A stretch of 64,000 bases of DNA from Trichuris trichiura (lineage: Eukaryota; Nematoda; Enoplea; Trichinellida; Trichuridae). Of the stretch, positions 12,800 through 24,402 are shown piece by piece; the stretch's first letter is position 1, and every line of letters begins with the position of its first letter. Made by a program: the position numbers and the translations under genes. The notes beneath the pieces were generated by a model. The model worked only from the letters and a program-made list of their open reading frames with translations. It was not told the origin of the DNA and did no database searches. The stretch spans positions 682,001 to 746,000 of the forward strand of contig JBAJFE010000038.1 in NCBI GenBank assembly GCA_037903355.1. The letters are read 5' to 3'.

Positions 12800-14033
12800 T
12801 TAGGTTGTCTCATAAGTTCGTTTCGGTTTTTCTACTGCTTTAAATTAATCTTTTTTGTCGAAAATGCAAATTTTTCAGCTGACAATGTATTCTCCTTCGC
12901 TGTTCATGACTTTTTCCTAACGGCAGGCCAGCTGTTCTCTCCTGAGCCAGTAGAAGTGGGGTTTTGAAGGACAAGTTGGATAGCCGTCTTTGAAATTGTT
13001 AGCCATTATTGAAGGAAACGCCGCACAAATTGACAATGAACAAACGGAAGGACAAGCGAATAACCCGAATGTGAAGGATCTCCAATACAACTCCATGAAT
13101 GGGTGTTTTCCTGGAGGTTGCTGCGTGCCGTCAGGCATTGTAGTGCTGCAGCATGATGGCATGTTGCTTCTTCCGCTGGATTTCGCTCGCCAAATGCCAA
13201 GAATGTTCTACAGAAATTGTGGTGGTTATCGTCTGAGTCTTTGGAAGCTAGTCGAAATGCATAGCAACCACACAACCCCACCGAACAGAGAGCACAGTCT
13301 TTCATTGATGCAGTTCAGGCTTTGCTTGCGGGGAGGAGGACTCAGCTACTCCTTCCTTTGTTGACGTACAGGCGCCACTTTCCGTTGCCTGTTATAGCTT
13401 GGCTGCAGAAAGGGAGAAGTTGGGCCATGACTTGACGGTATTTAGCGAGGAGACAACCAGCTGCAGAAACGCGCCGGATTTTGTCATCTTGACTCAACTG
13501 ATGTGGCGATCTATGGCTGGTGATCCCAATTTTTGTACCTTTCTCATAGGTAACAGGTGTCGACTCATGATTGCACCCCATCTTCTCACCTATTTGGCTT
13601 GACGATTGCCATCGATCTTCGTGGACTGGGGGATCAGTCTCTTTTTGCCAAAATCGCTAGGCCTCCCTGAAGTCTCGCACTGTCACTTACATTAAAATTT
13701 CCCTCCCTAAAGTGAGAGAAGCACATCCTAGCTGCTCGATCGCTGGCAGCTTCTTTCCTGTAGACTGCCTAAATCGTTTCAGCGGATGCGGCAGCATTTA
13801 ATTTTTCGCTTTACTGGAAAAGCAGTACGTGGCAAAGATGCTTCTTTTTGTCGACCTGACACTCCATCTTTGCAGCTAAGCCGAAACTTCTAATGTGCGC
13901 AATAAAATTTACCTCTACTGGCTTGCAGAGAAAGTGGAGGGGCAGTGGAAGCCTTATACCGCTTGGCATATGAACAAGAATGTAGAAGAATTGACTTCGG
14001 AAGAAAACAGAACGAACTTATGAAACTACCCAA
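12800..14033 (-). mobile_element. Degenerate mariner (Tc1/mariner superfamily) transposon with both terminal repeats
   Basis: The right end begins TTAGGTTGTCTCATAAGTTC at 12800 and the left end finishes with the inverted copy AACGAACTTATGAAACTACC plus CAA at 14033. Each is flanked by a TA dinucleotide (12798-12799 and 14034-14035), as expected for mariner target-site duplication. The length of 1234 bp is typical of mariner. The interior encodes a transposase remnant on the minus strand (separate entry). The two terminal repeats differ at several positions, which together with the broken frame indicates an old insertion. Confidence 0.9.
12860..13890 (-). pseudogene. Broken mariner transposase
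   Basis: Mariner transposase similarity runs through the element on the minus strand but is spread over all three frames with many stops. Near 13870-13700 there is a decayed N-terminal DNA-binding part (patterns like KHLCHVLLFQ and FREGNFNVSDSARL). Near 13410 the first catalytic motif, normally TGDE-K-W, reads ITGNGKW, so the catalytic aspartate and the following glutamate are lost. Near 13290 a KDCALCSVGLCG stretch corresponds to the family's LS-WW-D block, and the C-terminal end near 12890 reads KKVMNSEGEYIV. The gene cannot make an active enzyme as it stands. Boundaries are approximate because of the frameshifts. Confidence 0.85.
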
Positions 14034-14035
14034 TA

Positions 14036-17000
14036 AGCAGTCGAACATTTAAAAACGTATTTAAGATATAAAGTTTACAATAAATGACGTAAAAACAAAT
14101 AAGAAACTGATGAAAAGACATCTATTCGGTTATTTCAGACAACTGCAGTTTCTGTTTACTCCGGATAATAGAGGTTACAGTACATTCAATCATGTTAAGG
14201 CTGATAAAGCGAGTAGCAGCTTGATGAATCAGATCAGTTCTCACACAATAACTAACTGACCGCATCTTGTTTCTACGCAAGCTGAAAGGGAAAGACTAAT
14301 GCATACATAAGTCCTTTTAATGACGACAGAAGACCGAAAAACTGAAACAGGTATTCATGAATGATGTGGCACCTGACTCTACCCTGATAAGATAGGGACA
14401 GCTGCCCCTTCACAACTACAGGACGTCTAACCAAAGAGGAGCTGATAAGACAAAAAAATTCGCCCTGGAAGCTCCATTATTTAGCTGCATTAATAGTAGG
14501 GTTAGTCATGAAACGACGAGCGTGACATTTGTGCCCGTTCGCGCCGTTGTTTTTTAGAGAAATTTTCCTTCACTTCATGTCACTTTGCGCAAATTGTGAT
14601 TCCAAAACTTAAATCACTTCTTTAAGTGGAGCTTTTATTAGTTCAGTTGAGCTTATGTTCTACGAGAGTGAAAACGAAAAGAATACTTTTTGAGCGAAAA
14701 AAATTTAGCAGAATCTTTTCCTCAGATCTCATTTTTTAAAAATGCCAGATAGCTCCAACTGAACGCAGGATTTTCTCATAGTGAGCAGACTTTCATGTTA
14801 AGACGGACAAAATTCTTTAGCAGTTTTAAGATTCTTAATCCTGTATTCTCTTCCAATTCCTCTCTAAGTCAAACTTCTTTCTCCAAACGCCTTTTCTAAC
14901 CGCAGAACTTACGGTACAGCTTCTCATTTTTACCTAAACTAAACGGATAGCCTCACGCACAGTTTGGATGAAAACTGATTGCAGTCTGCTGCCGCTGTTT
15001 CTTGGACAGCACTGGAAGAACACAGCTACATTTTCGGTCCGGTTATTGCTTTGATTTTCGGATTAAGATCAGCGGAAATCAAACCGTTCCCAATATGAAA
15101 AGAAATGCTTAACTGTGATATATGCACGCTGAAACTTATTTTCTGCCTTGTTTATGGAGTTAAAGATTAACATGTAGCAGATATACATAGCTGAAAGCGT
15201 TTAACTTCGACGTATTAGTAGGAGCAGCAACTCTTATGATTGATCACACCGTTAAGGTGACGGATGTGACCACAGACGGAGTAAGCTAGCCTCGTAGAGG
15301 AAGGCAAAGCGATACTCATTTCTTGCTAACCTTCTATGGAAGTGAAATGGAAGAAAGGCGTTTTAAAGGGAAGCCGTAACTCATGAACGTTTCCATTGCC
15401 AGCAACCAGGGCTTGTCAGCTGTGATTAAGGAAAACGTGCGAACAACAAATGAAAGTGAAGTCTGTCTGGTTAAAAAAATGGATTTACAGCACTGAAGAC
15501 TGAACTGCTTCGCGCGGCGTCTGCAAAAATCCTAATAACATTTTTGTGCACTCTACCTCAGTTTCCGAACGGCTGTTCATTCTCAGTAGCGCTTAGTCAA
15601 CTGCACTCGTATTGACCAGCGATGATTGGCCGCGGAATTGGGCAGCTATGTCCATAATGAGTTACCTAATGAATAATGTCCCAGCGACCTAATCAGCTTA
15701 GGCGGCTGTTCATTCGACCACTGCTCCTGACCCACGGTCAGTGATCGATAGCAACCTCTGCTATTCCCAAAGTCGCGGTTGCTAACAGTCGTTTCTTTGA
15801 GGCTGTCGTCGTAGAGCAAGTTTCGAAGGATTCCATGTTCCTTTGCTTTCATTGCATTCATGGTAAGCATTTCTTTTGGTTCTATTCAGGTTTGCACAAA
15901 AGGACTGCATTTTCTGCGCGGCTAAAATTGATTCCTGAAGAGCCAAGTTTGGGAAGGATTCTTTACTTCAGTTACCTTTGGGCAATGCACTCATCTGTTG
16001 TTCTTCTAACAACGTTTGCTCACTGGCGTCGGGTTCTCAAACATTTGGAAGTGACAATAGCAAACCTAATCATTTGATAACAAGTAGTGCCTACTGCTGC
16101 TTCTTTCTACTCAAGTTCGCTTTTGCTGACAGGCATCACGAAGTCAGGTTCAGTTTGTGAGAGCTGTCTTTTAATAGTATGGAGCATATCGATTGCAGAT
16201 CTTTAATAGGTAGCTGGCAGTGTAAACCTGCATTACAGCATCTAACCATTTTGAGCAAGGATAAAAGCGGCGCAAATGCTCACCAGGATGACAGATTTGG
16301 CGTTCCTTTAGTTACCAATCTGTTTTAGGAAATGATAACAAAAACGCAGGTGCAACGTTGCCAAGCGTTGTGTTTTCATTCCTCCAGGCTCGCAACTGGT
16401 AAAATCAATGAGGCTGGAGTTCATCCAGTTTTGTTACTCCTTTCAGCCCTTTGACCATTCCATACGGTTTCGTTCTTTTGTGAAGTGGCCTGCTTCCATC
16501 GATAGCATGCAGTGCACGTAATCGAGGAGGAAAATTCCGCTCAACAGATGGATGAGCAGTTAAAAGAAAGAATGAGAAAATTAACTATACATGCTCTGAC
16601 AATCGAAGCTTTCTGAATGACCTACTACACTGCTCTCAGTTTCATTGTTAACAACACTTCAATCTGTCTGTCGAGCTCTCGTTGCTTATCTCTATTTAAG
16701 CTTCTCCTAAATGGAGAAGACAACATTCCCTATGCTGTTAATAAGTCAAAGGTAATACGTGGTTAATAGTACTAATGCTTGTACTTCAAAAATTTTTCTT
16801 TCGTTTACCATCCTCTGTCATGTCACAGATTTTCACCGAAAACGGCTAAGCTGAGTGTGGAAACATTTAGTTGCCCTTTTTTCGCTTGGTGAGCGGTGCA
16901 TTACTTTTCCTATCTGTGATCGGATTGACCCAGGTTCCTTTGGCCGACCTAATCCAATTTCCTAGTCAGCAAGAACAATGAGAACGCTTGCGGTAAATGG

Positions 17001-20000
17001 AAGATGCTAGCTTTGCAACGGAGAAAAGCACGTAAGTGGTCTGACCAATGCTATTGCCCAACATGACAGACCGTGACCTCGTAGCTCTTTGATCGAAAAA
17101 GCCGATTAGGGAGGCAACTGTCGCGACCAGATGTTGCATTTCCGCTTTACCAAATCGACCGTTCTAATTTGGCTCTTGGGGGTAATGTTTAAGACAACCT
17201 TTTGCCAATGCTAGCTTCGCAGGCAGTCTATCTGTTCATGCTTAATTCCCATTCTTACCCTTAAAATAGGAGAAGATATGCACAGTCAGCTGGAAAATCG
17301 AAAGCGGCCTAGGAATTTCAGTTCAGATAGCCAGCATTAAAGACGACCATCCACTAACGTTTCGGATGATTCAGTAAATGTCTACTGGTAAATTTTTAAT
17401 ATCAGGCAATTCATACATTTAGATGCACAGTGGCAGTGAAACTTGTAAAAACAATAAGGCAATAAGGAAAAGTAAGCTTGGTAAAAATGTGCACTAAATC
17501 GATTTATCTCATGTAGAAGAGAACAGCTGTTTCAAAACTAGTTAGGTAACCAGTCTGGCTACGCGTCTTGAAAACGCAGCAACTACTCCTAATATAACAG
17601 GTATTAATAGAATTAATAATTATTAATACAGTGCCGATACAACCACATTTTTCACTCACTCTTCCATTTCAATCTTTCGCTTGGTTTTTTCGTTTAACGA
17701 TTTATCGACAGAATAGGTACCAAGCGCTCACTTCAGTGCAGGTTAATTTGATTTGGCCCAATAACTTGTTTCACTATCGTACTTCTCCCCACTTCAATTT
17801 GTTTTTACTTAGAGTTGATGAATATTTAGGCGTTTCAAGCGTTATAAACATTTTCTAGTAAAACTGTTGGTTACTGTACACTAAGTCGAGTATTGTAAAG
17901 TTGCGTAAAAGAAATACAGCTCTTTAGCCAGTTTGAGCGAATAATTTTTTAATCGTAATGATGAGATACTGCCTAGGAAACGGCAGTCATTTTGAAACTT
18001 TTCCTTTACTTATTATATCCCACGCTGCGTAAACAGTGATTCCAGTTGGAGAGCTAAAGTGTTACGCTTTTATTCCACAACGTGATATCATAGCAAGTTC
18101 CCACATGTCGACTCTGAACGGCACCTCAGTCAGACGTTCTCTGCTTCAAGAGAGAGAGAGAGAAGCTCCCAGAAAATGAGCAGTTTCACTAACCATTGGA
18201 ACGGATCCTGCAAAAATTACCATGCTGCCTCATGTGAGCCATTTGTTTAGTATGGAACATTGTCGGGAAGGAGACTGCGGAGATAATTATTCACAATCGA
18301 ACGTCGGAAGGTGAATTTTAATCAGATATATAACACCCTTAAATTTGTCCCTCAGCTTAGCATTAGTGGTGGCAAGGCTAATTTGTCCATCAGATGCCTT
18401 AGCTATCGCCGCGGCCAGTTGAGTTCAGCGGCCAAAGGTTTAAGAGAATAAACAGGACGTCTGTATGTTTAACCGTTGGTTCACCAATCAAAATCAGCGG
18501 TTTCCCTTTCATCTTCTCAGCTGGACGAATGGGCAGCACCAACAGGAGATCCTTGAAATTGGCCATAGCCTAGTTTTAGCCCCGAGAAAAGTGGATGGTT
18601 GTCTTCTTTTGCCTGCTAACAGTTGTAGCTGACGGCATCCCGTTTCCGTTGATAGGTATGAACTTATGTTGACTCATTCAGAATGAATACAATTCCAAAC
18701 GCGTAGCAATATTCGGAAAATTGAGCAATACTCAAAAATCTGTCTGTAAGCAGGCACCGGATTCTACTTAGTCATTAGATAGCGAAGGACAATGATACTG
18801 ATGGCAGGATGTCGTCTACTTATAAATTCTCTCTATTTCAGAAAGTTTCGTTTGCAAGCAATAAGTCCCATGTTACTTTTGGTCATTTTAAAATTTATGG
18901 AGATATTTTGGCCGCTATTTTCTAGGCGAAATGCAGCCGTTCTGCCATGATAATTGGCTGTCATGCCGGAATTATCAAACACACATGTTGCATATGCTTT
19001 TACTCAGCAATAATGAGCTAATGAATTTTTAAAACGCGGCTGTCAGAGTAGGATGCTGTTCACAGGTGCTACTGAACTCAACTGCTTTCCTGTTATTATC
19101 ACTGTAAACTTTTCATGGAAGCAGTTCCTCAAAGGAGCATATCGAAAATCCTGTTTTCCACAGCTTTGTCTTCCCAGCGCTTCGCCTTTTAGTTCTGCAT
19201 CAATCTATGTATGGAGTACCTCCTATTGTGTCACGGTCTCTTCTCAAGTCGGTGAGCTAAAAACTGCTGATGATTTATTCAGTAAGGTTGACCCACCCCT
19301 TTTCTCAATTCACAGCTGTCCTGGAAAAAAGTGCCATTCTTCTGAAATAAATGAAAGCAGAATTCCATTGCTTTGACCCAAGGAACCAGACTGCACTTCA
19401 AAGGACATGAAAATAACCAATCGCCGGTAAATTTCCGCTGACGAAGCGACCCTTCCACTGAGGTTTAATTATCTTAGCGCTTACGGTTTCGCTTTACAGA
19501 AAACCGGCAGGTCCTCCTCACCTGCCTAATATGACTAATATGTTTTCAATAAGTTTAACTGTCATCATAGTTTATCCATTCTTTCCCGACTTTGAGACCT
19601 GCCACTGAGTTCCATTCTATTACTTAGTTACTTGTCTTCTTCGCTAATTTTTACTGCGCGAAAGTTGTCATGCAGATGGTGGTGTCAACGTAGAAGCCAT
19701 TCATACTCCATACCTGTCAGGCTGCAACAGATGTTTCTTGGCGAACCAACGGTAAGCGGCTCCGCGACCCGAATTCTGTCAGCAATCAGTAGATGGTTAA
19801 TCGAGTGCGTCATCGCATCCTTCCACAGTACCATAGCGTGCACCCCTAAGTGGTTTCTTTGTGTTCAATACACTTGAAAAACAATGAGACTCATGAAACA
19901 TGGATAAGGGGATGGTCAAGTTGCCAATGTCGACCGCTGACCAATGGCAATCCCACCTCATTGTATTTAACGCCCATGGCCAAGTGATTGCCTTCAATGC

Positions 20001-20569
20001 TGTTCAAGAGTGCCATTAGGGGTCCATCTGACCAAAGGGTGTCAACGAGACACTTAGGCTGCATCGGTCGCCAATTGCCGGCGTCCTCTTTTTCCTTTAC
20101 AGCAATCAGACTGGCTACCGCACGGTACCACTGGCCGTTGACCAAAATATTCTACGTCAGATGCAACGCGTTGCAGAAGGCAGCAGTTTTACTTTATGCT
20201 ATAGATGGGCATGTGTCTGCATTCTTAGGTTCGATAGAAGGCTCATAAATCATTGAGAGTTCCATGCAGCAGCATTGGGAAAGATCTGCCCACTCGATAA
20301 TGGCCACTGAACACGTAGACTACCTTAAGCAGTTACTTTTCCCTGGTGATAAATTTTCCGGGTAGTCAGTCTTTGTATAGTGACAAGGGTTTGACCCTAA
20401 AGCGGCCTTAAGTTTTCTTCCGAGGTCTTAATTAACTGCAGAACTAGGGCGGCGTATTATTTCGATAAAGATGCTGTTTCTTGAAAACTGACCATCGAGT
20501 AAGTGATCTATTACCTTCGATTGACTTCCTTCTTTTCAGGTTTATAAGGGTATTTGATATTCAGCAGTC
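14036..20569. other. Intergenic; no gene recognised
   Basis: This 6.5-kb stretch lies between the mariner element and the orphan membrane-protein gene. I saw only short ORFs (for instance 15835-16077 plus, 17631-17858 plus, 19053-19376 plus, 19891-20145 minus) with no family motif and no consistent splice chain. A GA microsatellite lies at 18150-18164. The segment 19640-20250 carries overlapping open frames on both strands with moderately higher GC, but no domain could be named. Confidence 0.55.
18150..18164. repeat. (GA)n microsatellite
   Basis: Seven uninterrupted AG units in otherwise non-repetitive intergenic DNA. Confidence 0.85.
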
Positions 20570-21869
20570 ATGATTGTTGAAGAAGTTCATTGGGCACCGG
20601 AGTTCAGCACCGTTAACGCAATTGAATCATCTTTAATGTGGATGCAGGTGGACGATGATGGTGATTCCGGGTGCCCATGTTTGCCTGAGCCTCCAGTATT
20701 CAACCTGAGCCCACCTCCACTGCCAGTTCTTGACGCGGACTTCAAACAAGCTTCAGGCAGTTCAGCCCCCTTTGACGCTCTAACTTGTCCCGTTGAGGCA
20801 TTGGAAGATAACTTGAACTCATTTTACTCAACTATGCATGATGGCTATTTCCCTACAGTGCCGGTGAGCCCCATAGTTTTTGTGATAGGAGTTGTGACTG
20901 TCACAGCATTGGTCGCAGTATCCATAATGGCGCTGGCTTTCTTTTTGGCAAGGTAAGTGAACTTAACGATTAGTTCGTTTGCTAAACTACAAGCTGTAAG
21001 TAGCACGCATAGACAAGAATGCTAATACCTTTTCTCAACTGTGACTAATGCAAAACTGAATAGACTGCTGCAAACCACACAGTTAGAGATAAATGACTTA
21101 ATAATTTTAACAATATTTATTAATAATATGCTCAGTATTGGTCAGCTCAAGAGTAACACCAGTTACAGGAAAAGCTTTTAATGTGGAAACTCGTGACTTC
21201 ATTATGTGTTTAAGCACTATACTGAACTTGTGAATGCATGACCTTTGGATCTATCCTAGGCGAACTCCAAAGCGCAATGGCATCAAAACCACCGCTGCTC
21301 TGCGAGACAATGGCTGTTTCCATTGCTATGGCCAGAATGCAATTAACAGCGCGCCATCTCCGACTGTTCAAGAATCTTCAGTCAAGTCTGACTTATCCTG
21401 CTATTCAGTAAGGCCTATTTTGAAAGGATATTTTCCGAATTTGGTAAGGATCAGCGAACGATCCGCGAAAATGAACAGCCCTGATGGAGCAAGCGCCATT
21501 TATGAGGAAATATCCTCTGGTTATTACGTCGGACGCGCTGAAAATTCCACTACCGAATCAGCCTGTTTCGCGCCAGTCGTTTCCAATGAATCAACCCTGA
21601 AAAACTTGGAAACGTTTTCTTCACTGTCTGGAAACTGTGTTGGTCAATTTGCGGATTTCATGTCCCATCAAAACAAGTTGCGTTGCGCAAGGTCAACAAG
21701 CCCTGGTGTAACGCTGAATACTGGTTCCACATCTGGCGAAGCAGGTTACCCAAGCAGCAAATATAAGCTGACTCTGCGAAACGACAGGCACCTGAACTCA
21801 ACCGGTTTTTTGGATGAAGTTAGAATTCCTTCCAAAGCAGCGGTTGTCATGGACGGCCCGTGGCTCTAA
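20570..21869 (+). CDS. Orphan single-pass membrane protein, 2 exons
   Basis: Predicted 330-residue protein from exons 20570-20952 and 21260-21869; the donor is GTAAGT and the acceptor CCTAG, and the frame is kept (AG joined to G gives Arg). The N-terminal 100 residues are acidic and Pro-rich (for example LSPPPLPVL) and have no signal peptide. One strong hydrophobic segment spans about 101-127 (from PIVFVIGVV to FFLA). It is followed at once by the basic stretch RRTPKR, which by the positive-inside rule puts the roughly 200-residue Ser/Thr-rich tail in the cytoplasm. The tail includes tyrosine motifs YEEI and SGYY, which could be docking or phosphorylation sites (inference). I do not recognise the family. 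Good exon lengths, consensus splice sites and an even composition support a real gene; function is unknown. Confidence 0.75.
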
Positions 21870-23543
21870 ATATCATTTCAGGCAATAGCGGCAGTTACAT
21901 TAAACATTTTCGCGCTTAAATTAAAAACAGTTGTTTCATGTGCCTTACTGTTACGCTTAAACCACGACTATGAGCGATGCAATGTCAAAAAATTCGTGTT
22001 TACGTATTTTCAATTTTTGAAAGTCAGCCTCGTTTTTCTGTCATTTCTTTGAAAAAAATGACACATTCAATCATTCCTTAATCAAACAGCATAAATAAGC
22101 GAAAATAACTTTAGTAAACATTCCCAGCGTGAAAGAGCTCATAACAGTTAAATTGGCTGTAGAACTTTGTTAACGCTGATGTTTTGCTACCTCCTACCCT
22201 TCTTTTCTATATACCTATCCGCCATTTGTCCTTATCAATTTCAACCACGAGAGCTATTGGAACATTATGTGCTTGTGCTTTTGAGTTCGGTTCCCGGAAA
22301 AGAATTGCAGACAAGTTACAATTCCCACCATTTAGGAAACTAAAATGATGAACAGGAGCAAACGCAACCATTAAGCGTAATTTGAAAATCAAAACCGGCC
22401 GACGAACTCAGTGATCAGTAGAAATAAAGGCATTGCGTACATGGTTTGTACAATACGGATCTATTAGAACGAATGATTAATCCCTGAATTATGACCGCAT
22501 TACATAGTTATTGCGTAACGGCGTGCATTATTATGGAAATTGGAATGAAACCTTGAGAAGGCAGATTCTCCACGTAAACCAGTGGAGTAGGCATTACAAT
22601 TTTACGCACAAACCTCTCTCTCTCTCTCTCGTTCTTTCACAGTTTTACGAAATTTTCTGATATTGTTAAAGTAATTTAAAATAGATATTGCCAACATTTT
22701 GAACATGTCGGTTTCAGAATATATCCTTCCCTCAAAGCGACCATTTTGGAATAAAAACAACTGAAACCGTTTACATAGAACTTGGTCTGTTAGCGAGCTT
22801 CGTTGTTTGCTTAATAACGACGGGACTCATAATCTAGGGCACAGGGATAATTAGATCAGAAGCTCAAAACAGTAGTCGAATCTGCTCAGCAGCAGTTAGA
22901 TTTTGTACCACGAACGTAACTTTCTACTGATTGTTGAGCAGTAAAGCCATAAACGTTGTATCTAGTTGCCATAAGGGAATAGGTACTCTCTGAATAAATT
23001 CCCTTAGGTCGGCAAATTATACATGGCACTGAGGTCTAACCGCAGTCATGGATGAATCGGCAAGCTTCTGTGATAGTCATACATGCTTCCGATAATTTAT
23101 CCCTTATACTGGTGATTCTCAAGGGACGGTGACACGACTTAGAAGTCTGAGCATTTCGCTGATCACAGCTCTTTGAGCACTGCCGATTTAGCGTTAATCA
23201 GCGTCAAAAGGCCAACGGACATTGAAAAGAAAGATACTGAAGATTGAATCAGCGCTTTGGACTCTCCAATAGCCCCCATAAAACTGGCATCGGAATGTCC
23301 GCGACCTAACGGCGTTTCTGATATCTAAAAGGGTGCTGACGCAATAAGGGTAGCGCTGGCCGAGTCAGGGTCAAACTTGATGAGTCAAGGATCGACTCGA
23401 CAGGTAATCTCGCGGGCTGGAAATACGGGAGAGCTGCTCAGCGGTCGACTCCGGTGAAGTCCGGTTTTGATTAACGGAATATCCGTAATAAAAAGAATAA
23501 AAATTTTTTTCGAAAGACGGTGTCTTTTAACAGGCTTTGGTTG
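21870..23543. other. Intergenic; CT microsatellite, no gene recognised
   Basis: Region between the orphan membrane-protein gene and the foldback element. It contains a CT-repeat tract at 22614-22630 and no ORF with a family match. Confidence 0.6.
22614..22630. repeat. (CT)n microsatellite
   Basis: About eight uninterrupted CT units in intergenic DNA. Confidence 0.85.
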
Positions 23544-23858
23544 TTTCATAGTTGCTCTTCTGGTTCACGGGTTTGGCCTGTTGGATGTATCTGTAAGTAA
23601 ACTTCAAAATGCCCTACCAACGAATGGATGAGCAAATTGTTAGAGAAATTACAGAACAAATCGAGTACCGTGCGTTTTGGAACTCCTCCCCAACACTGCT
23701 GACGACGGAACACGAGCAGTTCCGAAACATACGGTATTCAATTTGCTCTGTAATTTCTCTAACAATTTGCTCATCCATTCGTTGGTAGGGCATTTTGAAG
23801 TTTACTTACAGATACATCCAACAGGCCAAACCCGTGAACCAGAGGAACAACTACGAAA
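23544..23858. mobile_element. Foldback/MITE-like element, copy A (near full-length inverted repeat)
   Basis: The left arm (about 23544-23683) and right arm (about 23720-23858) are near-perfect reverse complements around a loop of about 36 bases. The ends are TTTCATAGTTG and CAACTACGAAA. Each arm contains the 20-bp core CTACCAACGAATGGATGAGC or its complement, at 23612-23631 and 23770-23789. The same core recurs at about 27.7, 46.7 and 49.0 kb, so this is a dispersed family. No transposase is encoded, as expected for a non-autonomous foldback or MITE element. Target-site duplication is not clear. Confidence 0.85.
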
Positions 23859-24390
23859 AGCTTGTTTTATGAATTTTACTCCTGTCCAATGCTTCTGTTG
23901 CTTATCCCCCTTGACAATAAGAAGCGTAAGTGAATAATAAATGAGTCGCGAACGGAAAAATTGGTAATCACTGGAATACGGTATTACATCCTTCATAGGT
24001 ATTTGTAACTACAGAGCTATCGGAACAAGTGCATTCTACAGCCAACTCTCAAAGCTTTGTAGCTGGTAGAGACGTCTGTTGACTTTAGCATACATCCTAG
24101 CAACAATTTCTTCGCAGCAGCGTTTATCACTTCGCTTCTGCACCACAAATTTCTATACAGTCATCAATTTGACCTGTAGCACCTTCATTTAAGCTTTTCC
24201 CATGAAATTGATATTCGATTAGTAAGCTCAATTCTATACTAATAATTTGCCAGTTGAATTTTGCATGCTTGTCAGGTTGGGTAAACAGAAGTAAGAAAGA
24301 ATTTCTCAGGACCGGTTGATTTGCTACTCCTCAAACACTGCTATTAGCTGACTTCTGCTGTTACACTCAGTAACTTAATCTAGCGAGTTC

Positions 24391-24402
24391 ATGCAATGCT
24401 AA
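24391..24402 (+). promoter_or_regulatory. Three-codon upstream ORF overlapping the colmedin start
   Basis: The sequence ATGCAATGCTAA gives a minimal ORF (Met-Gln-Cys-stop) whose first ATG lies five bases before the ATG used for the colmedin gene, in a different frame. If the 5' end of the mRNA includes it, it could lower initiation at the main ATG (inference). Confidence 0.4.

Noticed and set aside
19632..20248. Possible gene or transposon remnant with open frames on both strands
   Set aside because: Several overlapping frames but no domain motif, no terminal repeats and no splice chain could be established.
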